In this document: piece by piece, positions 55,747 through 64,000 of the stretch
Layout: each line of letters starts with the position of its first letter
Numbering within the stretch: the stretch's first letter is position 1
NCBI GenBank assembly: GCA_035493895.1
Contig: DATJHM010000261.1
Span: forward strand, 1-64,000
Direction of reading: 5' to 3'
Source of the DNA: DATJHM01 sp035493895
GTDB lineage: Bacteria; Chloroflexota; Ktedonobacteria; Ktedonobacterales; Ktedonobacteraceae
Length of the DNA stretch: 64,000 nucleotides
Made by a program: the position numbers and the translations under genes
The notes under the pieces: model-generated
Databases searched by the model: none
What the model saw: only the letters and a program-made list of their open reading frames with translations
What the model was told of the DNA's origin: nothing

Positions 55747-55822
55747 GGCGCAGGTAAACCGCGCCTCTACAGGCGAACCAGGGATGCGCGAGTTCCCTGG
55801 CGCAGATAAACCGCGCATCTAC
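55747..55822. repeat. Two copies of the 24-bp motif between yebC and ruvC
   Basis: GGCGCAGGTAAACCGCG then CCTCTAC at 55747-55770 and GGCGCAGATAAACCGCG then CATCTAC at 55799-55822. In front, three GGCGCAG units are stacked. Confidence 0.6.
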
Positions 55823-55942
55823 AAGTGTGGATGGACCGATGGGGATGAGACAAAAGAGGCGTAAGATGAAAGAGGCAGGCGCAAACAGAAATTCTGTATT
55901 GCGCCTGTTGCACATAGGCAGAGACGTAGGAAGAAGGAGATT

Positions 55943-56467
55943 ATGCAAAATCGCCCGGTCGCACGTGCTCCGCGCATTGCCCTGGGGATTGATCCGGGGA
56001 CCGCAATTGTTGGCTACGCAGTGGTGAAGGCGGAGGGAAACCAGATGCACCTGCTTGTCTGCGATGTCATCACCACGCCCGCAAAAATGCCTCTCGCCCA
56101 ACGCTTACAATGTATTTATGAAGGCTTAAGCCAGATCATTGCCACCTACGAACCCAACGAATCGGCAATGGAAGAGCTATTTTTTGCGAAGAATGCGCGA
56201 ACCGCGATGACAGTTGGGCAGGCCAGAGGAGTTGCCATGCTGGCACTGGCGAATGGGGGTCTCCCCATCGCCGAGTATACGCCCAAGCAGGTAAAGCAGG
56301 CAGTTACCGGCTATGGAGGGGCCGATAAGAATCAGGTAGGAGAAATGGTACGCATTCTCCTGAACCTGCGAACGATACCAAAGCCGGATGACGCAGCTGA
56401 TGCCGCAGCCGTTGCCATTTGTCATTTGAACACGGCCCAATATGCACACAACCTTATGGAAGTATAG
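55943..56467 (+). CDS. ruvC: Holliday junction resolvase RuvC
   Basis: 174 residues. Catalytic acids in LGIDPGTAIVGYAVV, AMEELFFAKNARTAMTVGQARGV, and PKPDDAADAAAVAICHL. GAAGGAGA precedes the ATG. ruvA follows 100 bp later; ruvB is not in the window. Confidence 0.96.
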   Translation: MQNRPVARAPRIALGIDPGTAIVGYAVVKAEGNQMHLLVCDVITTPAKMPLAQRLQCIYEGLSQIIATYEPNESAMEELFFAKNARTAMTVGQARGVAMLALANGGLPIAEYTPKQVKQAVTGYGGADKNQVGEMVRILLNLRTIPKPDDAADAAAVAICHLNTAQYAHNLMEV

Positions 56468-56567
56468 CCCCAACTGCTGCGCTACCCCCCAAATGGGGGA
56501 TAAGTTACCGATGTGGATGAACAGGCGTTACCACTACTAGTGTATAGAAGAGGTATGGTCAGGAGCG

Positions 56568-57164
56568 ATGATTACAAGCATTCATGGGACACTGGAAAGC
56601 TGCCGAAGTGATCAGGCAATTATTCGTGTTGGCGGCTTTAGTATTCGCGTTTTCGCTCCGACCACAACGCTCAGTCGTCTGAATGAGCCGGAGATGGCCG
56701 TTTCGTTGTATACCCATTTTCACATGCGCGAGGATGGTATAGCGCTCTATGGTTTTGCAACTGAGGCAGATCGGGACGCCTTCGAGCAATTAATCGGCGT
56801 CAGTGGAGTTGGTCCGAAAGTTGCCATGGCACTGCTTTCCGTGATGGATGCAGCGACACTGTTCAAAGCGATAGCCGATGAGGACCAGCAACGGTTAGGG
56901 CTGGCTCCGGGGGTCGGCAAGCGGCTGGCAGCGCGGCTCATACTCGAACTGAAAGGCAAACTGCCGACCCTCGCCGCAGTGGGAGGGGCCACACCAGGAG
57001 CCCCAGCGGGCCGTATGCAGGCGGAAGTGCTGGAAGCATTAATCGGGCTTGGCTATAGTAACTCGGAAGCACAGACTGCCATCTCCAAAATACCCCAGGA
57101 TCAGGGACTGACGCTTGAGCAGCAGGTCATGTACGCCCTGCGCTCCTTTTCTTCACGCGGATGA
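56568..57164 (+). CDS. ruvA: Holliday junction branch-migration subunit RuvA
   Basis: 198 residues. N-terminal OB fold (MITSIHGTLESCRSDQAIIRVGG), helix-hairpin-helix pair (LIGVSGVGPKVAMALLS, APGVGKRLAARLILELKGKL) and the C-terminal domain contacting RuvB (ALIGLGYSNSEAQTAISKI). Complete. Confidence 0.95.
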   Translation: MITSIHGTLESCRSDQAIIRVGGFSIRVFAPTTTLSRLNEPEMAVSLYTHFHMREDGIALYGFATEADRDAFEQLIGVSGVGPKVAMALLSVMDAATLFKAIADEDQQRLGLAPGVGKRLAARLILELKGKLPTLAAVGGATPGAPAGRMQAEVLEALIGLGYSNSEAQTAISKIPQDQGLTLEQQVMYALRSFSSRG

Positions 57165-57199
57165 ACTTATTTTCCTGATTTTTCATGTAGAGGGGTGCA

Positions 57200-59557
57200 A
57201 TGGCTACGGAAGAACGATTACCACCGGCATGTGCATTTGCCCTTTCCGTCCTGGCAGAATATGAGCAGGACCCGGAGGCGGTTCCCGAAGAAGCAGTAGA
57301 AGCTGCACAACAACATAGAGCATCCTGCGCGCGCTGTATTGCCGAGGCAACGTCAACCATTGCCAGTAGCAATCATGCTCCACGCAAGAAAAAAAGAGTA
57401 CGGCGCGTCGCCGAGACCACGGCAGCGTACGATACAGTCGCCAATCCAGCCAGCATGGAGACGCTTTTTGAAGGCACCACACCTCTGGCGGTTGAAGCAG
57501 GATTGGAGCTACGGGATACCCCTTATCTTGCAAATGCACCATCAGGTCAGGTCAAGACCATGACTGTTCCAGGGGCAAGCACAACAGAGCAGAGAGAGTT
57601 CAACGAGAGCTTCCCACAAGAGCATATCAGCAACATTGATTGCCAGGAATATCGCAAACTCTTGCCGGAATATGTAGAAGCGCTGGATAGTGGACAGAAC
57701 GTCGCACAGCTCTATCCCGAGGTACAGGCACATCTGGCGGTCTGTGAAAACGGCTGTCTGATTCTGCTTGATCTGCTCAGGCAAGAGGTAAAGGCGACAC
57801 GAAAATATCGTCGTCGCGCCGTCAAAGATCCATTCAGCGCCATCGGGTGGTCTCTCTCAGGCTTTTTTCGGGGCGGTCAGGTTCCGATGCATCCCATGGC
57901 ACTGGCATATGGTACGCTGATCCTCCTGTTGATTGTTGGTGCCCTCAGTGCCTATTTCGGCATCAACGTTCACGAATCGATCTATCATCCAGTAGTCCAT
58001 GTACGTACAATCCCAACACCGGACGATGTTGGGATGAGCGATGGATTGAAAGTTTACGATGCGTGCAATACCAATAGCTATAATTTGCAGCGGCAGGCAG
58101 CGCAAGCCATGCAGGCAAACCAGGAAAGTAAGGCTGATAAACTGCTTGGTGAAGCCAGCAATGCAGCATTGACGGACACAACCGGATGCAATGGAGCCGA
58201 GGCAGCTATTTATCGCGAGAATTTGCATGTGCGCCAGTCCGGGCGGCCTTACAACCTGGTAGTTGTGGCGTTCGATAGTGGTCCCGGCAATGCCAATCCG
58301 CAGGGTGGGACCGACCGACATATACTCTATGCGGCTTATACGCAGGAGCTTGTCGGGGCCTATATTGCGCAGCAGCAATACAATGTGCAACAGATGCAAA
58401 AGAGTGGAGCGCCGCTTATTTATCTGGTGCTGGCGAATAGCGCGGGACTGGAGCAGGGGGCGTTACAGCTGGCAAACACAATTGCAGAGCTTGCCAATCC
58501 AGGGACAAAGCAGCTCCAGAATTTTGGCCTGCTGGCGAGTGGTAGCCATCCTCTGACCTCCGTTTTAGGGTTGGGGCCGAGCAGTCTGGTCCAGGTCGTA
58601 CTGCCGGTACTCTGTCGAGCAGGCGTGCCATTAATTGCACCGACAGCAACGGGGCTCTTTATCGTCAACTTACTTTCGCAGATCTCAATGTATCGCCATT
58701 GCACGCCGGGCTTCTCATTCGTGCGCTTCTCGCCCGATGAGGCAGCGCAAAGCACGCTCGGAGCAAACTACGCCTATAACCAGCTCCACGCCAGCAATGC
58801 GGCAATCATCTATGATCCCAGCAATCCCTCCTCACAGGGGGCAGCGGATGGCTTCAAGGCACGTTTCAGCCAGTTTAAAAAAGCGCATATTGTCGCACAG
58901 GAGGCAGCGGTCGCCAGTGGTCTGCTCGACGCGAACGGTCGGCCACAGGCATCGCGTGATGATCTGTTGGCAAGCTTGAACGATGCATTGAACGCGAAGC
59001 CGCGTCCGAACATCATCTTTGCGCCACTGCTCACCAATGATGTCATTTCACTGGCGCAGGCCATCGCCAGACTTCCCCAGGATCAGCAACCGATCCTGAT
59101 GCTGGGAGGAGAGACGATTCAGCCAGCCGCGCTACAAAGTCTGGTGCAATGGTCGAGACAACAGCAACTTACGCTGCCACGCATCTATATCGCGCAATCT
59201 TCAGCGGCCCGACCACCGAGCGCAGATAGTGATTGGCAAAAGCAGTTTTACTCCAGCTTCTGTACATCCTTTGCGACACCAGGAAGCTTCTGTAGTGGAG
59301 CGGCGGCACTGGACCAGGGGGCGCTTTTCTTCGCCGATGGGCTCAAGATTATTACGAATGGTATTGGAGCAATTAGCGATGAGACACAGCTTCCATCACG
59401 AGCGCAACTGACAAAGAATATCAGCACACAGAAATTTGTGGGCGTCAGTTGTCCGATCGCGCTGGTGTTGCGCTGGAGTGATGTGATTACGAGTACGAAG
59501 GTGGTGCCGGTGATCCTGGGTATTCAGCAGGATGGGAGCATTCAGATTGTAGGGTGA
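57200..59557 (+). CDS. Membrane receptor: two anti-sigma-type zinc motifs, one TM helix, type I periplasmic-binding domain
   Basis: 785 residues. Cytoplasmic part: HRASCARC (His39-Cys43-Cys46) fits the HxxxCxxC zinc-anti-sigma motif; a second one, DCQEYRKLLPEYVEALDSG to HLAVCENGC (His178-Cys182-Cys186), has one extra residue between the Cys. A single TM helix is at about 233-255 (MALAYGTLILLLIVGALSAYF). Outside: a domain with YNLVVVAFDSGP, IYLVLANSAGLEQGALQLANTIAELA, LCRAGVPLIAPTAT, NIIFAPLLTNDVISLAQAI, like branched-chain amino-acid receptors (periplasmic binding protein type I). Starts 36 bp after ruvA. Function is inferred as a ligand-sensing receptor, perhaps binding a sigma factor; none is adjacent. 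Confidence 0.78.
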   Translation: MATEERLPPACAFALSVLAEYEQDPEAVPEEAVEAAQQHRASCARCIAEATSTIASSNHAPRKKKRVRRVAETTAAYDTVANPASMETLFEGTTPLAVEAGLELRDTPYLANAPSGQVKTMTVPGASTTEQREFNESFPQEHISNIDCQEYRKLLPEYVEALDSGQNVAQLYPEVQAHLAVCENGCLILLDLLRQEVKATRKYRRRAVKDPFSAIGWSLSGFFRGGQVPMHPMALAYGTLILLLIVGALSAYFGINVHESIYHPVVHVRTIPTPDDVGMSDGLKVYDACNTNSYNLQRQAAQAMQANQESKADKLLGEASNAALTDTTGCNGAEAAIYRENLHVRQSGRPYNLVVVAFDSGPGNANPQGGTDRHILYAAYTQELVGAYIAQQQYNVQQMQKSGAPLIYLVLANSAGLEQGALQLANTIAELANPGTKQLQNFGLLASGSHPLTSVLGLGPSSLVQVVLPVLCRAGVPLIAPTATGLFIVNLLSQISMYRHCTPGFSFVRFSPDEAAQSTLGANYAYNQLHASNAAIIYDPSNPSSQGAADGFKARFSQFKKAHIVAQEAAVASGLLDANGRPQASRDDLLASLNDALNAKPRPNIIFAPLLTNDVISLAQAIARLPQDQQPILMLGGETIQPAALQSLVQWSRQQQLTLPRIYIAQSSAARPPSADSDWQKQFYSSFCTSFATPGSFCSGAAALDQGALFFADGLKIITNGIGAISDETQLPSRAQLTKNISTQKFVGVSCPIALVLRWSDVITSTKVVPVILGIQQDGSIQIVG

Positions 59558-59589
59558 GGGCTCAAGGGATATTGAGCCTAATAAATTAC

Positions 59590-59631
59590 AAAAATGTGCC
59601 GAAGAGTGTAAACATCCTTCAGCACATTTTT
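59590..59631. terminator. Bidirectional intrinsic terminator
   Basis: AAAAATGTGCCGAAG pairs with CTTCAGCACATTTTT (14 of 15) around a 12-nt loop; T-runs are on both sides. Confidence 0.88.
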
Positions 59632-60244
59632 GTCGGAAACAGCTCAGAACCCGGGGCTTTTTCCTCTTTCGCTATCTGTGCTGCGAAACCAGCAAGAGAT
59701 ACCATGAAAAGGGGGAAACAGTTCTTCCGATGCTGTCTGTCTTGCTCTTCTTCGTGGGAAGCCTCTTCACGGTGTTTCGGTAAGAACACACGTCTCTCTG
59801 AGCATAAGATGAGTGTCCAGCTCTTCAAAGCGATCCTCCCACTGCTCCTCCAGGCAGAAGAGACTGAGCGAAGGCTGCTCATGAGCGAACTGAAAACGGT
59901 GTTGCATCGCTACCTTGAGCCTCTTCTCGGTTGAGCAACTCCGCCAGGCTGCACGAGACCATTCTCATCGGCTCGCATGAAAGAGTTGGGCGCAAACTTG
60001 ATCAGCTTTTTAGCTATAGGCAAAGCAGACGCTCTTTCGGGGTGCTTTATCAATGTACATGGTAATCTGCAAGCAATGATAGAGCGCGCCGAAACTATTC
60101 AACGCAAACGACCTCCAGAGGCTCCGATTAGCAGTCTAGCCAAAAAAGACGGTCTTGCAGGACGAACCTTGACCGGGGCGGAGATAAACCCGCCTCTACA
60201 GGCTATAGAGAACAAAAGCATGAGGAACCGTACAAGCAGCTACA
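59632..60244. other. Intergenic region, no secure gene
   Basis: One short frame at 59809-59934 (41 residues, MSVQLFKAILPLLLQ, then AEETERRLLMSELKTVL) reads like protein but has no ribosome binding site; it may be a remnant. A variant 24-bp motif (GGGGCGGAGATAAACCCG then CCTCTAC) lies at about 60175-60203. Confidence 0.4.
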
Positions 60245-61315
60245 TTATTGAGCCAGGTGATTCCAGCTTTTTACAGGCATAGGTTCGATGTGGTTGTCGG
60301 GGAAGAGGAGTTGGAGGCCGTCTGAAGCGGGTAGGATAGTGCCGATGGGAGTGACGGGGGTGCCGGTTGTGTTCTGGATGAGGTCGCGTACGTGTTGCAG
60401 GTGTGCGGGGGAGACGGTGAATAGTAGTTCGTAGTCTTCGCCGCCATGCAATGTCCAGAGTAACGGGTCGTACTGAGCTTCGACAGCGATAGTGAGGATG
60501 GAGGGGGAGAAGGGGAGGGCGGCAACTTCGACGCGGGCACCGACATGGCTACGCTCACAGATATGCACGAGGTCGCCACTCAGGCCATCGCTGATGTCGA
60601 GAAGGGATGTCACTATTTCGGGTCCTAATTGGGCGAGGAGTTGTCCTTCACGCACACGAGGATGGGGAGTACGATGAGCAGTTCGGACGGTGCTGAGGGC
60701 TGGCTCGGAATATGCGAGAGGGGGCTTTGTCTCCCCCGCTGCGTCGAGGGCGGGCTCGGAGGATGCGAGAGGATGCAGGAGTGTGTGCAGGCCAGCGGCG
60801 GAATCGCCGGGATGGCCGGTCACGCAGAGAACATCGCCGATGTGTGCGCCAGATCGCGTCAGAACGTGACCACGATCAGCGGTTCCCAGGAGAGTGATAT
60901 CTATCGCCAGTTGTGCCGATTTTCCCGCGCCAGAGACATTGCCACCGACGATCAGCGTCGAGAACAGCTCGGCCTCTCGTTGCAGGCCAGCATAGATGCC
61001 ATCGAGAGTGGGCAGAGAAAAGTGAGAGGGAAGAATAAGCGAGACCAGCGCGAAACGTGGAGTGCCCCCCATCGCAGCGATATCGCTCAAATTCACCGCC
61101 AGAGCTTTGCGGCCAATCTCCTCAGGGCTGGCAGTTTGGAGCGTAAAATGAACCCCCTCGACCTGACTATCACAGGTAGCCAGGAGTAGCGTATCAGCAT
61201 TGAGATCGAGAACGGCGCAATCGTCACCAACACCCAGTAGGACATCAGAATGGGACGCCAGAGAGCGAGTGAGGCGCGCAATGAGCGCAAATTCATCCTG
61301 AGAAGAGACATGCAT
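60245..61315 (-). CDS. thiL: Thiamine-monophosphate kinase
   Basis: 356 residues. Phosphorylates thiamine monophosphate to the diphosphate. LLGVGDDCAVL at the N-terminus, CDSQVEGVHF, RKALAVNLSDIAAMGGTPR, VTGHPGDSAAGL, LLDISDGLSGDLVHIC, GGEDYELLF. An extra Ala/Glu/Pro-rich stretch of about 25 residues sits between the two halves. ATG 61315 follows AGGAG by 7 nt. Confidence 0.95.
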   Translation of the reverse strand: MHVSSQDEFALIARLTRSLASHSDVLLGVGDDCAVLDLNADTLLLATCDSQVEGVHFTLQTASPEEIGRKALAVNLSDIAAMGGTPRFALVSLILPSHFSLPTLDGIYAGLQREAELFSTLIVGGNVSGAGKSAQLAIDITLLGTADRGHVLTRSGAHIGDVLCVTGHPGDSAAGLHTLLHPLASSEPALDAAGETKPPLAYSEPALSTVRTAHRTPHPRVREGQLLAQLGPEIVTSLLDISDGLSGDLVHICERSHVGARVEVAALPFSPSILTIAVEAQYDPLLWTLHGGEDYELLFTVSPAHLQHVRDLIQNTTGTPVTPIGTILPASDGLQLLFPDNHIEPMPVKSWNHLAQ

Positions 61316-61427
61316 CAAAGTACTCCTAAAAGTATCTCTCTATTGCAGAGAATTTCAGCTTATGCTATGCTAAACACCACTTGAGCGAATCGAGCGCAAT
61401 CAAGAAATAAGGTGGAACAATCATCAC

Positions 61428-62093
61428 ATGGAATTACTGGTAGTAACACTCGCCCACACCAACGCAGAGAACGATCCCGAAACTGCGGCACGAGTCCGGA
61501 TGGTTGCCGAAACGACACGCCTTGCCCCCGGCCTCGTCAACATACGCAGTTATCAGAGTCGAGGAAAAGAAACCTACTACGCCCTGTTAAGCACCTGGGA
61601 CGACGAAGAGAGCTGGCTCAAAGCCCAGGAGCGCCACAGTCCCCGCCAGCAGTTGATCAACGCAGCGGCGAAACAACTGGTAGGGGAACCGGAGCAATGG
61701 TACCTGCATTACCTCTGGGGTTATACCCGTCCCGCATCAGCACCGGACATCCTCATGTTGCAACTCGCGACCGTGCGTCCCGATAAAATAGAGCAGGCCC
61801 AACAGCTCTGGTTAAAGAGCCTGAACCAGCTCGTCGGAGAAACGCCGCTAGCCTATGCTTTTTTTGCACGAGGAGTGCATGAGGACCACATCCCCACGTA
61901 CAAGCCCGGGGCGATCGGAGGAACGAGGCATAAAGAAACCTCATACCTGCAAGGCGTCGTCCTGCTCAACCTGTTGAGCTGGGGAAGCGAGCGAGAGCGA
62001 GAAGCGCTGCATACATTACCGCTCTATCAACAGACCAACGCCTTCATCAACAGCGTCAGCGTTTCGCGATTATTCGCCCTTGAGCCCTGCTAA
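61428..62093 (+). CDS. ABM-like dimeric alpha-beta barrel protein
   Basis: 221 residues. The first 110 residues have the ABM pattern: MELLVVTLAHT...LAPGLVNIRSYQSRGKETYYALLSTWDDEESWLKAQE. The second half may repeat the fold. This is a similarity of pattern, not a firm assignment. Divergent from thiL. Confidence 0.6.
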   Translation: MELLVVTLAHTNAENDPETAARVRMVAETTRLAPGLVNIRSYQSRGKETYYALLSTWDDEESWLKAQERHSPRQQLINAAAKQLVGEPEQWYLHYLWGYTRPASAPDILMLQLATVRPDKIEQAQQLWLKSLNQLVGETPLAYAFFARGVHEDHIPTYKPGAIGGTRHKETSYLQGVVLLNLLSWGSEREREALHTLPLYQQTNAFINSVSVSRLFALEPC

Positions 62094-62153
62094 CCCATAG
62101 GCCCCCTGAACGATCAAGCGAACATCCATCCGGCGAAAGAGCGAGGATAGTGC

Positions 62154-62580
62154 TTAATCGGAAGAGGTTTCAGCAACCGGACGATCATAGTAGCGCTTCA
62201 CCTCAGACTGGAGCAGCCTATGATCGGACCACATAGAGCTGGTAAACGTATGGTATTCCCCGTCGCAGATTGGCGCGGAATGAGCGCACTTGCGATGAGG
62301 AACCAGGCGAAAGCGAAGCAGATTCCCCTCAACTTCGACCCAGATATGGCGCATCGTAGAGCCGCGGCCCCATTTAAAAAGCACGAGAGAATCATATTCT
62401 TCAAAGCGACCACGTCCCTTTAAAAGATTCTTATTGATTCCTTGAAAAATATCAGCGAGCCCGCTATCGCGTAAGACGCGTTTGGCATTCTCACGTAAAG
62501 CCTGGCGATGTGCCTCCTGAGCCTGAGCCTCCAGGAATTGTTCATCAGAGAATGCTTCAGATTGTGGATGAAATTCTGAG
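62154..62580 (-). CDS. Conserved-looking gene with no recognisable start codon
   Basis: The minus-strand frame ending at TAA 62154 is open back to a stop near 62640. It reads protein-like from EFHPQSEAFSDEQFLEAQAQ to KRYYDRPVAETSSD. No ATG, GTG or TTG is in frame before the GTG at 62384, which has no binding site. GGTGGGAGGA sits at about 62586-62597, yet no NTG codon follows at working distance. Either an unusual start, a frameshift or a start loss. Family not recognised; start given as approximate. Confidence 0.5.
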
Positions 62581-62702
62581 TTCGTAGTCCTCCCACCTTT
62601 CTGGCTGGCGATAATTGCATGTACAGTTATAGCACATCACGAACGAAGTTGCCAGTAAGCAACCTTCGTTCATGTGTAACAGAGGAGAAAGGGAGTAAGA
62701 GT

Positions 62703-63725
62703 TTATTTAAACTCAGCCAAAGCATCTTCCCTGGAGAACCGCCAGAGGCCGCGCCCCAAATAATTCATAAGATGAAGGGGGGAGGGATGAGGTTCATGAA
62801 CTGGCGTATTCCTGGGAGAAGAGACATAGTAGACATTATTAGAGGATTGCTTGGCACAGCGTTTCGCCTCAGCGACGAGAGAACCGAGTTCAGAGATGCT
62901 CTGAGAGCACACCTGATTGCTAACAACCCCGATAGAGAGAGAGACGAGAGGGAACTGATAGGGACGTCCCTTGCGATCAAGGCCACTGATCGTACCGCGT
63001 TCGAGATCTTCAGGGAGATACAAAACAGCGCTCTGTTCTTTATAACGTTCGAGAATGTGGCGACAAATAATACGCGAACGTTCAGGAGTGGTTACAATGA
63101 CAAAATCATCGCCGCCGATATGGCCGACGAAATCGCCGGTATTGCCATACTCGTAGACCACACGCTGACAGATAGCACTCACCAGAAGGATCATATCGTT
63201 GCCAGCGACAAAGCCATAGACATCATTGAAGGCTTTAAAATTGTTGAGATCCAGATAGAGAACACTCCAGGGTTCGACCCCGTGCAATTTTGTGCCGATA
63301 GCGCGTTCGAGCTGTACGCCGCCGGGAAGGAGAGTGAGAGGAGAGAGAGTACATTGTTGCAAGCGGCGTAAGTGGCGGCGAACTTGAGCGAGCAGATCAG
63401 CCGCATTAAAAGGTTTGGTCATATAGCTATCGACGCCGAGATCGTAAGCGCGAACCTTTTCAGCGATCGACAGGGTAGGGTTCACCACCAGAATAGGGAT
63501 ATGAGCACTGCTGGGATGATCGCGTAAAGCGCGAATAACCTCATAGCCATCCATCTCAGCGAGGGCAAAATCGAGGATAATCAGATGGGGAATTTCACGT
63601 AAAGCGAACTGTACAGCATCTTCGCCATTGAGGACCATTACAGTCTGAAAACCATCAATCCCTAGAGACTCACGCAACAATCTAGAGATTATACCCTCAC
63701 TCTCGACTACTAAAATGCTGGACAT
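62703..63725 (-). CDS. Response regulator with GGDEF-type domain
   Basis: 340 residues. Receiver: SILVVESEGIISRLL, phospho-acceptor in LIILDFALAEMDGYEVI, SYMTKPFNAADL. The GGDEF-type domain follows: VLYLDLNNFKAFNDVYGFVAGNDMILL, and HIGGDDFVIVTTPE where the motif reads GGDDF. The Glu to Asp change lies at the catalytic position, so diguanylate cyclase activity is uncertain. ATG 63725 (MSSILVVES) is preferred over a start five codons upstream. Confidence 0.9.
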   Translation of the reverse strand: MSSILVVESEGIISRLLRESLGIDGFQTVMVLNGEDAVQFALREIPHLIILDFALAEMDGYEVIRALRDHPSSAHIPILVVNPTLSIAEKVRAYDLGVDSYMTKPFNAADLLAQVRRHLRRLQQCTLSPLTLLPGGVQLERAIGTKLHGVEPWSVLYLDLNNFKAFNDVYGFVAGNDMILLVSAICQRVVYEYGNTGDFVGHIGGDDFVIVTTPERSRIICRHILERYKEQSAVLYLPEDLERGTISGLDRKGRPYQFPLVSLSIGVVSNQVCSQSISELGSLVAEAKRCAKQSSNNVYYVSSPRNTPVHEPHPSPLHLMNYLGRGLWRFSREDALAEFK

Positions 63726-64000
63726 AGGTGCTCCTGCCACTACATATTACTATCAAACATTTATCTTACCTCACCATAGCCATTTCTGCCACAAACATCA
63801 GAGGGACTCGACAAAAAAGCTATCAGACGAGATTTTGGTTGCGCATAGTGACGTCCCTCCCTCATATACTACAACAGTACAACGTACGAATGCATTACGC
63901 AAGTCACGTTTGGCTCACACAACGAGTGCCACAAGAAAACAAAAGTGATACAGAAAAGAAGACACAAACATATAAGACATCAAGATAGAGCAGAAACCTT
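63726..64000. other. Window end, nothing recognised
   Basis: Upstream of the receiver-GGDEF gene. No gene, repeat or promoter could be supported. Confidence 0.4.

Noticed and set aside
59554..59934. Plus-strand frame of 126 residues after the receptor gene
   Set aside because: The first part crosses an intrinsic terminator; only the last 41 residues look protein-like and they lack a binding site.
61316..61427. TPP riboswitch upstream of thiL
   Set aside because: The gap is short and lacks the CTGAGA motif.
1..64000. tRNA or rRNA genes
   Set aside because: No cloverleaf with GGTTCGA-type arm in a proper frame and no rRNA stretch was found by eye; a tRNAscan run would decide.

Overview
The window looks like chromosomal DNA from a Ktedonobacteria-type member of the Chloroflexota (inference). 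Base composition is moderate. Exported proteins carry lipobox or Tat-like signals and I see no outer-membrane genes. There is an F420-type luciferase-like oxidoreductase, a MurT/GatD pair, an NFACT (RqcH) protein, a family of SBP_bac_5 lipoproteins, and many short palindromic intergenic repeats. No rRNA, tRNA, CRISPR array, phage or intact transposase was recognised.

Layout. 1-2.8 kb: a truncated alkyltransferase-like gene, a Tat-exported multicopper oxidase and a small membrane protein. 3-17.5 kb: housekeeping genes: rnc, a sigma-54 factor with a built-in zinc ribbon, rqcH, gmk-glpX, an isocitrate/isopropylmalate-type dehydrogenase, topA, murT-gatD with an orphan ClpX-type zinc-finger protein, and long-form hpf. 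17.9-24.4 kb: a DUF6788-like protein, nrdR, a lone cyclic-nucleotide-binding domain, a 746-residue TPR protein and two unrecognised genes. 24.5-37.1 kb: a peptide/nickel-type ABC locus with four paralogous lipoprotein receptors around one permease-permease-ATPase-ATPase operon, with readable promoters and terminators. 37.2-40 kb: two receiver proteins (one with Glu in place of the phospho-acceptor Asp) and an ABC ATPase fused to an FHA domain. 40.4-44.5 kb: thiF-like, metG, an LLM oxidoreductase and a tiny membrane protein. 45-51.3 kb (minus strand): a GNAT, a ROK kinase, the tsaE-tsaB-rimI-tsaD block for t6A and protein acetylation, a zinc-ribbon protein and yraN. 51.9-54.5 kb: an alpha/beta hydrolase, a small membrane protein, a decarboxylase remnant and a rhodanese. 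55-62 kb: yebC, ruvC, ruvA, a membrane receptor with two anti-sigma-type zinc motifs and a periplasmic-binding-protein domain, thiL and an ABM-like protein. 62.1-63.7 kb: a gene with no normal start codon and a receiver-GGDEF protein.

The least expected content lies between genes. There is a 100-bp repeat present twice 54 kb apart, a 24-bp motif seen about eight times (once as a large hairpin), and a composite hairpin family near 44.8, 46.8 and 53.3 kb. In that family the stem sequence changes on both sides while the flanks are kept. The 53.3 kb copy sits inside a 247-bp inverted-repeat element flanked by a short direct repeat, so it looks like a non-autonomous mobile element. The protein-level oddities most worth following are the double zinc-motif receptor (57.2 kb), the ABC-FHA fusion with a changed signature motif (38.6 kb) and the zinc-ribbon sigma-54 (3.8 kb).
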